Shown: one piece after another, positions 54,425 to 63,175 of the stretch
Numbering within the stretch: position 1 is the first letter of the stretch
How the letters are laid out: every line of letters starts with the position of its first letter
Source of the DNA: CAWUJT01 sp963922715
GTDB taxonomy: Bacteria > Pseudomonadota > Alphaproteobacteria > Rhodobacterales > Rhodobacteraceae
Length of the DNA stretch: 64,000 bases
Direction: 5' to 3'
Assembly (NCBI GenBank): GCA_963922715.1
Contig: CAWUJT010000001.1
Span: 16,002-80,001 of the forward strand
Position numbers and translations under genes: made by a program
The notes under the pieces: model-generated
What the model was told of the DNA's origin: nothing
The model's database searches: none
The model's input: only the letters and a program-made list of their open reading frames with translations

Positions 54425-54988
54425 ATGTTTATCCAAACAGAATCGACCCCGAACCCATCCACGTTGAAATTTTTACCGGGGTGCACTGTACTAGAGACGG
54501 GGACGGCAGACTTTCCGCAACCCGAGGCTGCGATGATATCGCCGCTTGCAAAGCGCGTTTTCGCTGTTGAAGGTGTGTCGGGCGTATTTTTAGGCCATGA
54601 ATTTATAACAGTGTCTAAAACGGACGCGATTGAGTGGGATCATATGAAGCCTGCAGTACTTGGGGCGATTATGGAGCATTATCAATCAGGTGCGCCCGCG
54701 ATCGAAGGGGAGAGCTCTGCCGGTCATACAGAGCACGATGCAAATGCGGAAGATGCCAAAATCGTTGGCCAAATCAAAGAGCTATTGGATACCCGTGTGC
54801 GGCCTGCCGTCGCGCAAGATGGGGGCGATATCACATTTCATGGGTTTGATCGCGGTGTGGTGTATCTTCATATGAAAGGCGCATGTGCCGGGTGTCCTTC
54901 ATCCACCCTCACCTTGAAAATGGGCATAGAAAACCTATTGCGTCACTATATCCCCGAAGTGCATGAGGTTCGCCCCGTTGCCATCTAA
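54425..54988 (+). CDS. nfuA: NfuA-type Fe-S cluster carrier
   Basis: A 187-residue Fe-S scaffold/carrier. The Nfu N-terminal domain is at about 1-85 (MFIQTESTPNPSTLKFLPG, and FAVEGVSGVFLGHEFITVSK) and the NifU-like C-terminal domain is at about 112-180 with the cluster-binding Cys pair in GACAGCPSSTLTLKMG. It delivers 4Fe-4S clusters to apo-enzymes. ATG 54425 is preferred to GTG 54416 because it starts the conserved FIQTE. Upstream are an Irr-like box and a palindromic operator. It overlaps tsaB by 26 bases. Confidence 0.95.
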   Translation: MFIQTESTPNPSTLKFLPGCTVLETGTADFPQPEAAMISPLAKRVFAVEGVSGVFLGHEFITVSKTDAIEWDHMKPAVLGAIMEHYQSGAPAIEGESSAGHTEHDANAEDAKIVGQIKELLDTRVRPAVAQDGGDITFHGFDRGVVYLHMKGACAGCPSSTLTLKMGIENLLRHYIPEVHEVRPVAI

Positions 54989-55577
54989 AGCGATTTTGGC
55001 TTTTGACACATCAGGATCGGCCTGCGATGTTGCTGTACTGAACCAGGGTCAGATTATCGCAAAACGCTTTGAACCGATGTCGAAAGGCCAGGCAGAGCGG
55101 CTTATCCCCTTGGTTAAAGAGACATTGCAGAGCGCTGGTCAAAATATCAACGACATTGCTGCTATCGGCGTTGGCACAGGCCCAGGAAACTTTACAGGAA
55201 TTCGAATCTCTGTTGCTGCGGCGCGGGGCCTTGCCGTTGCGTTGAACATCCCTACGATTGGGGTGACAAGTTTTGATGCTTTGGCGTTTGGTGCAGGGCG
55301 TCCTGTCCGCGCGCTTTGTCCCGCGCCAAGGGGGACATGGCTTTGTCAATTTTTTGTCAACGGCGAGCCAGGCACCCCCGAAACGTTGCAGCCAGGTGAT
55401 GCGCGCTTAGAGGATTCCATCAACATCAAACGCCATGCAAGCTTCGCACTCGCCCCTGCGATTGGCCGCATCGCTTTACAGCGCGTAAACCAGGAAAACG
55501 CCCGTCCAGTTCCGTTCTATGTGCGTGCTGCAAATGCCGCCCCGCAGCCTGATCGTGGACCTGTTGTCTTACCATGA
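54963..55577 (+). CDS. tsaB: tRNA t6A biosynthesis protein TsaB
   Basis: TsaB partners TsaD in making N6-threonylcarbamoyladenosine at position 37 of ANN-decoding tRNAs. The 204-residue ASKHA-fold protein has the N-terminal ILAFDTSGSACDVAVL and the invariant GVGTGPGNFTGIRISVAAARGLA (split: 66-79 and 80-88). ATG 54963 overlaps nfuA by 26 bases; TTG 54978 is a possible later start. The stop overlaps rimI by ATGA, so the pair is co-translated, the standard tsaB-rimI arrangement. Confidence 0.94.
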   Translation: MRFAPLPSKAILAFDTSGSACDVAVLNQGQIIAKRFEPMSKGQAERLIPLVKETLQSAGQNINDIAAIGVGTGPGNFTGIRISVAAARGLAVALNIPTIGVTSFDALAFGAGRPVRALCPAPRGTWLCQFFVNGEPGTPETLQPGDARLEDSINIKRHASFALAPAIGRIALQRVNQENARPVPFYVRAANAAPQPDRGPVVLP

Positions 55578-55984
55578 CCCCCATTGCACTAGCGCAACTT
55601 CATGCGCGTTGCTTTACACACCCAAGGCCTTGGAGCGCTGAAGAATTCACGAAACTAGCGGATGATGCCACGTTTCACCTGCATCATGTGGACGGTGGCT
55701 TTATTGTTGGGCGTACCGCGGCTGGCTCATCCGAATTGCTGACCCTTGTTGTTTCGCCCGAACGCCGGCGGCAAGGTCTTGGTCGTTTTTTGGTGCACAC
55801 GTATGAGGCAGAGGCCGCCGCACGTGGCGGCAGAGAGTCCTATCTTGAGGTATCGGTTGAGAACCACGCGGCACGGACTTTGTACGAAAACTTGGGATAT
55901 GTCCAAGTTGGTTTAAGACCGAATTATTATGCGGGCAGGGACGCGGTCGTCTTGCGTAAAGCGCTCCAATTTTCTGAAAATTGA
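55574..55984 (+). CDS. rimI: ribosomal protein S18 alanine N-acetyltransferase
   Basis: A 136-residue GNAT acetyltransferase. The acetyl-CoA loop reads VSPERRRQGLGRFLVHTYEA (R-x2-G-x-G/A), and the rest LEVSVENHAARTLYENLGYVQVGLRPNYY is the RimI C-terminal fold (split here). RimI acetylates the N-terminal Ala of ribosomal protein S18. Start overlaps tsaB. No gene follows on the same strand within 115 bases. Confidence 0.93.
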   Translation: MTPIALAQLHARCFTHPRPWSAEEFTKLADDATFHLHHVDGGFIVGRTAAGSSELLTLVVSPERRRQGLGRFLVHTYEAEAAARGGRESYLEVSVENHAARTLYENLGYVQVGLRPNYYAGRDAVVLRKALQFSEN

Positions 55985-56099
55985 AAAACCGGTTGACCCT
56001 GCCCGTCCTCTGTTGCCTTATGTCTGCCATGCGCGTAGGGGGCTGCCGTGTGATCATATGTGTCATGCGGGTATCATATAAAAAATCGGGAGAGACATC

Positions 56100-57104
56100 A
56101 TGCGTCTGACAAAAAACTTCTTGGGTGCCAGTGTTGCGATCGCTTTGACAGCGGGGGCGGCCTGGGCCGAACCTGGCTTGATCATCGATCTTGGCGGTAA
56201 ATTCGACAAATCTTTCAATGAAAGCGCCTATAACGGTGCCCAGCGGTGGGTGGCAGAAACAGGCGGCAGCTACATGGAGACAGAGCTTGCCAACAATGCA
56301 CAACGCGAACAAACGATGCGCCGAATGGCAGAGCGCGGGGCAAATCCAGTGGTCGTGCTTGGGTTCATGAATGCCTCCACGATTGAACAGGTGGCCCCTG
56401 ACTATCCGGATACGAATTTTGCCATCATCGATGTGGGCTGGTTGCCAGATATGGAAAATGTGCGCCAGATTATCTTCTCAGAGCACGAAGGCTCTTACCT
56501 TGTGGGGATGATGGCGGCGATGGCCTCTGAGACTGGGACGGTATCTTTTGTCGGGGGCATGGATGTGCCGCTCATCCGTAAGTTTGCCTGTGGTTATGCG
56601 CAAGGCGCAAAAGCTGTAAACCCAGACATCACAGTCATTTCTAACATGACAGGTACAACACCGACAGCTTGGAACGATCCCGTCAAAGGTGGGGAGCTGA
56701 CAAAAGCACAGATTTCACAGGGCTCTGACGTTGTCTTTGCGGCCGCTGGCGGCACGGGTGTCGGCGTTCTGCAGACCGCGACAGACGAAGGGATATTGTC
56801 TATTGGCGTAGACTCAAACCAGAATTATCTGCATCCCGGCTCTGTCCTGACATCGATGCTTAAGCGCGTTGATAACGCGGTTTACGAAGTTTTCTCAAAT
56901 GGGGCCGATGGTTTCGAAGCTGGCACGTTCGTCATGGACATTTCCAATGAAGGCGTTGGATATGCACTGGATGAATTCAATACCGCGCTTGTGTCAGCAG
57001 ACATGAAGGCAGCGGTTGATGCCGCGGCTGAGGAGATCGCTGCAGGGACTTTGATGGTTCACGATTACACAGCAGATGATGAGTGTCCGGTGATGTCTTT
57101 CTGA
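56100..57104 (+). CDS. BMP-family substrate-binding protein of a nucleoside ABC transporter
   Basis: A 334-residue periplasmic lipoprotein-type or soluble binding protein. A Sec signal (MRLTKNFLGASVAIALTAGAAWA, cleaved near AWA-EPGL) precedes the BMP/PnrA fold (GGKFDKSFNESAYNGAQRWV; GSYLVGMMAAMASETGTVSFVGGMD, split; CGYAQGAKAVNP; VGVLQTATDEGILSIGVD). BMP proteins bind purine nucleosides such as adenosine and guanosine. It is followed by the ATPase (7 bases), permease, LysE gene, permease and PNP. This context strengthens a purine-nucleoside role. No lipobox Cys is seen at the signal end. Confidence 0.92.
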   Translation: MRLTKNFLGASVAIALTAGAAWAEPGLIIDLGGKFDKSFNESAYNGAQRWVAETGGSYMETELANNAQREQTMRRMAERGANPVVVLGFMNASTIEQVAPDYPDTNFAIIDVGWLPDMENVRQIIFSEHEGSYLVGMMAAMASETGTVSFVGGMDVPLIRKFACGYAQGAKAVNPDITVISNMTGTTPTAWNDPVKGGELTKAQISQGSDVVFAAAGGTGVGVLQTATDEGILSIGVDSNQNYLHPGSVLTSMLKRVDNAVYEVFSNGADGFEAGTFVMDISNEGVGYALDEFNTALVSADMKAAVDAAAEEIAAGTLMVHDYTADDECPVMSF

Positions 57105-57111
57105 TCCCCAG

Positions 57112-58683
57112 ATGTCAGAACATACAAACATGCACGACGACGGGCAGGCCTCACAGCCTGCCCCAGCGATTGAACTAAAAGGCATTTACAAAAGCTTTGG
57201 GTCCGTGAAGGCCAACAAAGATATATCCCTGGAGGTTGCGCCGGGCACCATCCATGGGATCATCGGCGAGAATGGTGCTGGCAAATCCACATTGATGTCA
57301 ATCCTTTATGGGTTTTATGCCGCAGATGCCGGTGAAATCTTCATCAATGGTAAGCCCACGATCATCTCTGACACGCAAGCGGCGATTGCCGCAGGCATCG
57401 GCATGGTTTTTCAGCATTTTAAACTGGTCGAGAATTTCACGGTTCTTGAAAACATTATCCTCGGCGCGGAAGAGGGCGCTTTGTTGAAGCCATCGTTGGC
57501 AAAAGCTCGAAGCCTCCTGGCGCAGCTTGCGGAAGAGTACGACATGGAGGTTGATCCCGATGCGTTGATCGAAGACCTCTCTGTTGGGTTTCAACAACGG
57601 GTGGAGATTTTGAAGGCCCTCTACCGCGAAGCAGAAATCCTGATCTTGGATGAACCGACCGGGGTGCTGACACCTGCCGAAGCGGATCATCTTTTCCGCA
57701 TCCTAAAAGGTCTAAGGGATCGCGGCAAAACGATCATTCTGATTACCCATAAGTTGCGGGAAATTATGGAGGTCACCGATACCGTAAGTGTCATGCGCCG
57801 CGGTGAAATGACAGCCACGGTAAGCACATCTGAAACATCCCCGACGGCTTTGGCTGAGATGATGGTGGGGCGTAAGGTACTTTTGCGCGTGGACAAGGCC
57901 GCGCCGACCATTGGGGAGAAGGTGCTGGAGGTTGAAGACCTGCGTGTGGTGGATGGGCGCGGTGTAGAGCGGGTCAAAGGCATCAGTTTCGACATTCGGG
58001 CCGGTGAAGTGCTGGGGATTGCAGGTGTGGCCGGCAATGGGCAATCCGAACTTCTGGAAGTTTTGGGCGGATATGCCCTTGCCAGAGGCGCAATAAGGCT
58101 GATGGGAAAGCCTTTGCCCCTGTCTGGCCCCAAGGCAGGTGGCAGGGCCAGACGCGCATCTGGGGTTGCCCATGTCCCGGAAGATCGCCAGCGCGCGGGG
58201 CTTATCATGGAGTTTCATGCCTGGGAGAACATTGCATTTGGCTATCACGATACCCCAGAGTTTACCTATGGTATGATGATGGATCATATCGCGATGCGGG
58301 GGGATGCAGCCGATAAAATGCAACGCTTTGATGTTCGTCCACAGCTCCCACATCTGCGGGCGAAAAACTTTTCGGGCGGCAATCAACAAAAGATCGTCGT
58401 GTCGCGGGAGATAGAGCGCGACCTCCGCTTGCTTCTTGTGGGGCAACCCACACGTGGCGTTGACATTGGGGCCATTGAATTCATCCACCAGCAAATCATT
58501 GCGTTGCGTGATGAGGGCAAGGCTATTCTGCTCGTCTCGGTAGAGCTTGACGAAATTCTCGCACTTTCAGACCGCATTCTGGTGATGTTTGATGGCCAGA
58601 TCATGGGGGAGAGACGCCCGCATGAGACGTCGGAGCAAGAACTCGGGCTGATGATGGCCGGAATGATTGAAGGGGCGGCCTGA
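57112..58683 (+). CDS. ABC transporter ATP-binding protein with two nucleotide-binding domains
   Basis: A 523-residue protein made of two fused ATPase domains, as in sugar and nucleoside importers. Domain 1 has GENGAGKSTLMSILYG (Walker A, about 49-64), the signature LSVGFQQRVEILKALYR (near 155) and LILDEPTGVLTPAE. Domain 2 has GVAGNGQSELLEVLGG and NFSGGNQQKIVVSREIERD, with a degenerate Walker B region (LLLVGQPTRGVDIG). Its second site lacks the canonical GKS, as is usual for this type (RbsA/MglA-like). The gene overlaps the permease by ATGA-like contact. Confidence 0.94.
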   Translation: MSEHTNMHDDGQASQPAPAIELKGIYKSFGSVKANKDISLEVAPGTIHGIIGENGAGKSTLMSILYGFYAADAGEIFINGKPTIISDTQAAIAAGIGMVFQHFKLVENFTVLENIILGAEEGALLKPSLAKARSLLAQLAEEYDMEVDPDALIEDLSVGFQQRVEILKALYREAEILILDEPTGVLTPAEADHLFRILKGLRDRGKTIILITHKLREIMEVTDTVSVMRRGEMTATVSTSETSPTALAEMMVGRKVLLRVDKAAPTIGEKVLEVEDLRVVDGRGVERVKGISFDIRAGEVLGIAGVAGNGQSELLEVLGGYALARGAIRLMGKPLPLSGPKAGGRARRASGVAHVPEDRQRAGLIMEFHAWENIAFGYHDTPEFTYGMMMDHIAMRGDAADKMQRFDVRPQLPHLRAKNFSGGNQQKIVVSREIERDLRLLLVGQPTRGVDIGAIEFIHQQIIALRDEGKAILLVSVELDEILALSDRILVMFDGQIMGERRPHETSEQELGLMMAGMIEGAA

Positions 58684-59771
58684 TGCCAAAGTGGGCTGAT
58701 ATTCTTCTTATCCCGATCCTCAATCTCTGTCTGGCTTTGATCGTGTCAGGCCTGGTCGTGGCCTACATCGGGGAGCCGCCGATAGAGGCGATGGGGATTT
58801 TGATCAAAGGGGCAATCGGATCTGCCTACGGCTGGGGATACACGCTTTATTATGCGACGAACTTTATTTTCACAGGCCTTGCGGTGGCTGTCGCCTTCCA
58901 TGCGCGGCTGTTCAATATTGGCGGTGAAGGACAAGCGCTTATTGGTGCGCTAGGCGTGGCACTTGTCTGCCTTGCGGTGCCTTGGCCCCATTGGGCCCTT
59001 GCCTTGCCGGTGGCGATTTTGGGCGGCGCGCTTTTCGGGGCGGCGTGGGCCGCAATCCCGGCATATTTGCAAGCCAGCCGTGGCAGTCATATTGTGATCA
59101 CAACCATCATGTTCAACTTCATTGCCAGCGCTTTGATTGTCTATCTTCTTGCAGATGTCCTGAAACAACCGGGCAACATGTCCCCCGAGACAGCACGTTT
59201 CCCAGAAGGCGCACGCCTGCCCAATGCCCATGATCTTTTGCCCTGGGTGGGATTTCCGCGCTCCACGCCTCTGAATGTCAGTTTTTTGGTGGCGATTTTG
59301 GCCTGTGTTGCGGTTTGGGTGCTGATCTGGCGCACCCGGCTTGGCTATGAAATCCGCGCCTTTGGGCATCAGGATCGTGCCGCACTTTATGCTGGTATTT
59401 CGCCACAGAAAATCATCATGGTCACATTGCTGATTTCCGGCGCTTTGGCTGGTCTGATGGCGCTCAATGCTGTGATGGGAGAGGCGGAGCGTTTACAGAC
59501 CGATCCAATCCAAGGCGCGGGGTTTGTGGGGATTGCTGTGGCGTTGATGGGCCGCTCCCATCCTTTTGGAGTCTTTTTGGCCGCACTTCTTTTTGGCATT
59601 CTTTATCAAGGGGGCGCGGAACTTGAATTCGAGCGCCCCGCCATCACCCGAGAGATGATTGTGGTGATCCAAGCGCTTGTCATCTTGTTCACGGGCGCGC
59701 TGGATAATATGGCGCGCTGGCCGGTGGAGCGGCTGTTCAAAGTGATCCAGTACAAAAGTTCTGCGGAGTGA
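58683..59771 (+). CDS. nucleoside ABC transporter permease, first
   Basis: A 362-residue BMP-importer permease with about ten hydrophobic segments. The family motif region is FHARLFNIGGEGQALIGALGVAL (residues about 79-101, in parts) and ALYAGISPQKIIMVTLLISGALAGLMALN (split). It forms a heterodimer channel with the second permease at 60416. The start overlaps the ATPase stop by one base and the stop overlaps the LysE start. Confidence 0.92.
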   Translation: MPKWADILLIPILNLCLALIVSGLVVAYIGEPPIEAMGILIKGAIGSAYGWGYTLYYATNFIFTGLAVAVAFHARLFNIGGEGQALIGALGVALVCLAVPWPHWALALPVAILGGALFGAAWAAIPAYLQASRGSHIVITTIMFNFIASALIVYLLADVLKQPGNMSPETARFPEGARLPNAHDLLPWVGFPRSTPLNVSFLVAILACVAVWVLIWRTRLGYEIRAFGHQDRAALYAGISPQKIIMVTLLISGALAGLMALNAVMGEAERLQTDPIQGAGFVGIAVALMGRSHPFGVFLAALLFGILYQGGAELEFERPAITREMIVVIQALVILFTGALDNMARWPVERLFKVIQYKSSAE

Positions 59772-60409
59772 TGCCGATGCAAGAAATACTACCCTTCGTT
59801 CCGAAATTTTTAGCGGCTTATTCAATCCTGATTGTCGCAGCGTCTTCTCCGGGGCCCGCGGTGGCCTTGTTGCTTGGCATTGGCACCAGTCATGGCCGAC
59901 AAGCTGCACTGATGACAACATTTGGCATTGCTACGGGCAGCGCTATTTTGAACCTTCTGACGCTTCTGGGTGTTGGGCTTATTGTGGCGCAAGCGGCTTG
60001 GGCGATGCAGATTATCCGCTGGATTGGCGCGGCCTATCTTTTGTGGCTGGCTTATGGTGCGTTTCGTAAAGCCGCGCATGTGAAACCAATCACACCGCAT
60101 GTCGCGGATGTGCCTTCAGCATGGCGACAGTTTTGGGTGGGCTTCCTATTACAGGTGAGCAATCCCAAAGCGATTGTGTTTTGGCTTGCAATCTCGGCTG
60201 TTGGCGCGACACAGGGCGGTGGCCCCTTGGTGATTGCGGCTTTTTTCATCGGCGCGTTTGTCATTTCCTTCGCCTGTCATGGCGCATGGGCGACCCTGCT
60301 GTCCTCAACACCCTTTCGTGCAGCTTATCAAAGAGCACGCCGATGGGTTGAGGCCGTGCTTGGGGTTTTGTTCGTTGGCTTTGCCGCACGCATGGCGTTT
60401 GACAGGTGA
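59771..60409 (+). CDS. LysE/RhtB-family amino-acid exporter
   Basis: A 212-residue membrane exporter of the LysE superfamily. The fold shows six hydrophobic segments and the motif SSPGPAVALLLGIGTSHGRQAALMTTFGIATGS (split: 27-42 and 43-58). It sits inside the nucleoside ABC operon between the two permease genes, overlapping the first permease's stop (TGATG) and 6 bases before the second. Start could be ATG 59771 or 59777. An amino-acid exporter here is odd for a nucleoside importer; possible roles are given in the findings. Confidence 0.9.
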   Translation: MPMQEILPFVPKFLAAYSILIVAASSPGPAVALLLGIGTSHGRQAALMTTFGIATGSAILNLLTLLGVGLIVAQAAWAMQIIRWIGAAYLLWLAYGAFRKAAHVKPITPHVADVPSAWRQFWVGFLLQVSNPKAIVFWLAISAVGATQGGGPLVIAAFFIGAFVISFACHGAWATLLSSTPFRAAYQRARRWVEAVLGVLFVGFAARMAFDR

Positions 60410-60415
60410 CAGACG

Positions 60416-61381
60416 ATGGATCTTGCGACCTTCCTGCAAATCCTTGATTCAACACTGCGGCTGGCCACACCGCTTTTGCTGGCGTGTCTGGCTGGGTTGT
60501 TTTCAGAACGCGCGGGTGTTTTCGACATTGGCTTGGAAGGCAAGATGCTCTTATCGGCATTTTTCGCCGCAGCCGCAGCCGCGATTTATGGCTCTGCTTG
60601 GATAGGGTTGATGGCTGGCATAGCGGCCTCATTGGTGTTTGCGCTGATCCATGGCGTCGCGTCGATCACGTTCCGCGGGAACCAACTCATTTCAGGTGTT
60701 GCACTGAATTTTCTGGCCGCTGGCATCACTGTGGTGATTAGCCAAGCATGGTTTGAACTTGGTGGGCGAACCCCACAGCTTGACGGCGCAGGGCGGTTTC
60801 AAGAGATCACGTTACCGTTTATCGGAGCTCTGGAAGGGGTGCCAATCCTTGGCCCTGTTTATGCAGAACTGATGTCTGGCCACACCATTCTTGTTTATAT
60901 GGCCCTGGCGCTGGTTCCAGCAAGCTGGTGGCTGTTGTTTCGCACACGCTTTGGCTTACGCTTGCGCGCAGTGGGCGAAAATCCCGCGGCTGTTGACACC
61001 TCCGGCGTCAGCGTCATCGGCTTGCGCTACGCCGCTGTTTTGATTTGTGGCGTCTTATGCGGGATTGCGGGCGCCTATCTATCAACGGCGATCTCTGCCG
61101 GCTTTGTCAAAGACATGTCCGCTGGCCGGGGATTTATTGCCTTAGCGGCTTTGATTTTCGCCAAATGGCGGCCGTGGTATGCGCTTTGGGCTTGTCTACT
61201 CTTTGGCCTTCTGGAGGCACTCAGCAACCGCTTTCAATCCTTTGCGATCTTCGATGTTTCTGTGCCGACGCAGTTCATGCAGGCCCTACCATTTATCCTG
61301 ACCGTCGTGATCCTTGCAGGTGTTGGCGGCAAGGCTATTCCACCACGGGCAGGGGGAGAACCTTATGTCAAAGAACGCTGA
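60416..61381 (+). CDS. nucleoside ABC transporter permease, second
   Basis: A 321-residue BMP-importer permease, about eight hydrophobic segments. It has the second-permease features ERAGVFDIGLEGKMLLSAFFAAA and GNQLISGVALNFLAAGITVV, and LRAVGENPAAVDTSGVSV near 205-222 (segments separate). It pairs with the permease at 58683. Its stop region overlaps the PNP start by 17 bases. Confidence 0.92.
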   Translation: MDLATFLQILDSTLRLATPLLLACLAGLFSERAGVFDIGLEGKMLLSAFFAAAAAAIYGSAWIGLMAGIAASLVFALIHGVASITFRGNQLISGVALNFLAAGITVVISQAWFELGGRTPQLDGAGRFQEITLPFIGALEGVPILGPVYAELMSGHTILVYMALALVPASWWLLFRTRFGLRLRAVGENPAAVDTSGVSVIGLRYAAVLICGVLCGIAGAYLSTAISAGFVKDMSAGRGFIALAALIFAKWRPWYALWACLLFGLLEALSNRFQSFAIFDVSVPTQFMQALPFILTVVILAGVGGKAIPPRAGGEPYVKER

Positions 61382-62171
61382 AGACCTGGCCCAGATGATC
61401 CAAGCACGCATGGGTGATGCACCTGTGCGCTTTGGCGTGATCCTTGGATCTGGATTGGCCGATTTAATGGATATGGTTGATGGGATGGCTTTGCCGTATT
61501 CTGAATTGCCTGGGTTTCCCCATGCGGGTGTGTCTGGTCATAGTCCTGTGCTGAAGGTGGGCACCTTAGCAGGCCAACGCGTTGCCGCATTTGGTGGGCG
61601 GGAGCATTATTACGAACAAGGCCATGCCGCTGCGATGCGCACACCCTTGGAAGTCTTATGCGCTTTGGGCGCTGAAACCTTGATCCTGACGAACGCGGCA
61701 GGCTCCATGCATCCCGATCTTGATCCAGGGGATTTGATGCTCTTGTCCGACCATATAAATTTCTCTGGGCGCAACCCCCTGATTGGGGAGCCATCGGAGG
61801 CGCGCTTTGTACCCATGACCAAGGCGTATGATCGCGACCTGCGCGATGCAATTAAAGCCGCGGCCACCATTGAAGATATACCCCTGATTGAAGGGGTTTA
61901 TGCCTGGTATTCTGGCCCGTCTTTTGAAACGCCCGCTGAAATTCGTGCTATTCGGACGCTTGGCGCGGATGCGGTGGGCATGTCCACAGTGCCCGAGGTG
62001 ATTTTAGCACGGTTTTTGGGTCTGAAGGTTGCCGCAATCTCGACAATCACCAACAAAGCTGCGGGACTGTCTGATGAGGCCATCAGCCATGCTCATACCA
62101 AAGCGATGGCGCCTCTAGGTGCCGCAAAGTTGCAATGTATTTTGCAACGGTTTCTGCGCGACAGCGACTGA
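61365..62171 (+). CDS. purine-nucleoside phosphorylase (trimeric, PNP type I)
   Basis: A 268-residue PNP that splits inosine/guanosine or similar nucleosides with phosphate. Family segments are GVILGSGLADLMDMVDG, FPHAGVSGHSPVLKVG, LILTNAAGSMHPDLDPGDLMLLSDHINF (split), YAWYSGPSFETPAEIRAIR and ISTITNKAAGLSDEAISHA. ATG 61365 follows GGGGGAG and overlaps the permease by 17 bases; a longer reading from 61314 is rejected. It ends the BMP importer operon, completing uptake plus salvage. Confidence 0.94.
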   Translation: MSKNAEDLAQMIQARMGDAPVRFGVILGSGLADLMDMVDGMALPYSELPGFPHAGVSGHSPVLKVGTLAGQRVAAFGGREHYYEQGHAAAMRTPLEVLCALGAETLILTNAAGSMHPDLDPGDLMLLSDHINFSGRNPLIGEPSEARFVPMTKAYDRDLRDAIKAAATIEDIPLIEGVYAWYSGPSFETPAEIRAIRTLGADAVGMSTVPEVILARFLGLKVAAISTITNKAAGLSDEAISHAHTKAMAPLGAAKLQCILQRFLRDSD

Positions 62172-62251
62172 TTTTTTAATCATTGGGGTTTGACATCCCA
62201 TAGTATTATCCGATTTAGGACATGTAATCTCTGAAACTCAGTTAGAACAAT

Positions 62252-63175
62252 ATGCAGGTATACCTCCCCATAGCCGAAGTCTCTGTAAACGCTTTCATCC
62301 TTCTCGGGCTGGGCGGCTTGGTTGGTATTCTTTCGGGCATGTTTGGGGTCGGTGGTGGGTTTTTGATGACACCACTTCTTTTCTTCATCGGCATCCCCCC
62401 AGCGGTGGCGGTGGCTACAGAGGCCAACCAGATCGTCGCCTCCTCCTTTTCTGGTGTGCTTGCGCATCTCAAGCGTCGAACGGTGGATTTTAAGATGGGT
62501 ACTGTCTTAATGGTCGGGGGGGTCATCGGCGCGTTCATAGGTGTGCAAGTCTTTGCCCTGCTGCGTGAGATGGGCCAAGTGGATTTGCTTGTCCGGCTAT
62601 CTTATGTGCTTTTTCTGGGTATTGTCGGGGGCTTGATGTTCAGTGAATCTTTGAACTCTCTGCGCAAGGCGCGCCAAGGTCCGACACATTTGTCAAAACG
62701 GCGCACGCGGGGATGGATACATGCGCTTCCCTTCAAAATGAAATTCCGCACATCTGGGCTTTATATTTCGGTGATCCCGCCCCTTACGGTCGGGGCTTTG
62801 GTTGGCATTCTTGCCGCGATTATGGGTGTGGGCGGCGGCTTTATCATGGTGCCCGCGATGATCTATCTTCTGGGAATGCCCACAAAGGTTGTCGTTGGCA
62901 CATCGCTCTATCAGATCATTTTCGTGACAGGCTTCACGACCCTTCTGCACGCCACAACAAACTTCACGGTGGATATGGTTTTGGCCGTTCTCTTGATCAT
63001 CGGAGGTGTGATTGGGGCACAAATCGGCACCCGGATTGGAGTGCGACTGAAGGCAGAGCAATTGCGTATCCTGCTTGCGCTTATGGTGTTGGCTGTTTGT
63101 GGAAAGCTCGCGCTTGATCTTTTGTTGACCCCGACGGAGTTTTATACTGTCACCACCGGGGGCATGATACATTGA
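62252..63175 (+). CDS. TauE/SafE-family sulfite exporter
   Basis: A 307-residue membrane protein of the TauE/SafE family with two related halves. Each carries the signature: LVGILSGMFGVGGGFLMTPLL at about residues 28-48 and LVGILAAIMGVGGGFIMVPAM at about 188-208 (each split here by the residues noted). About eight membrane segments. Likely exports sulfite or sulfoacetate-like anions. The next gene, TIGR02186, overlaps its stop by 4 bases, a constant pair in Rhodobacterales. Confidence 0.9.
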   Translation: MQVYLPIAEVSVNAFILLGLGGLVGILSGMFGVGGGFLMTPLLFFIGIPPAVAVATEANQIVASSFSGVLAHLKRRTVDFKMGTVLMVGGVIGAFIGVQVFALLREMGQVDLLVRLSYVLFLGIVGGLMFSESLNSLRKARQGPTHLSKRRTRGWIHALPFKMKFRTSGLYISVIPPLTVGALVGILAAIMGVGGGFIMVPAMIYLLGMPTKVVVGTSLYQIIFVTGFTTLLHATTNFTVDMVLAVLLIIGGVIGAQIGTRIGVRLKAEQLRILLALMVLAVCGKLALDLLLTPTEFYTVTTGGMIH

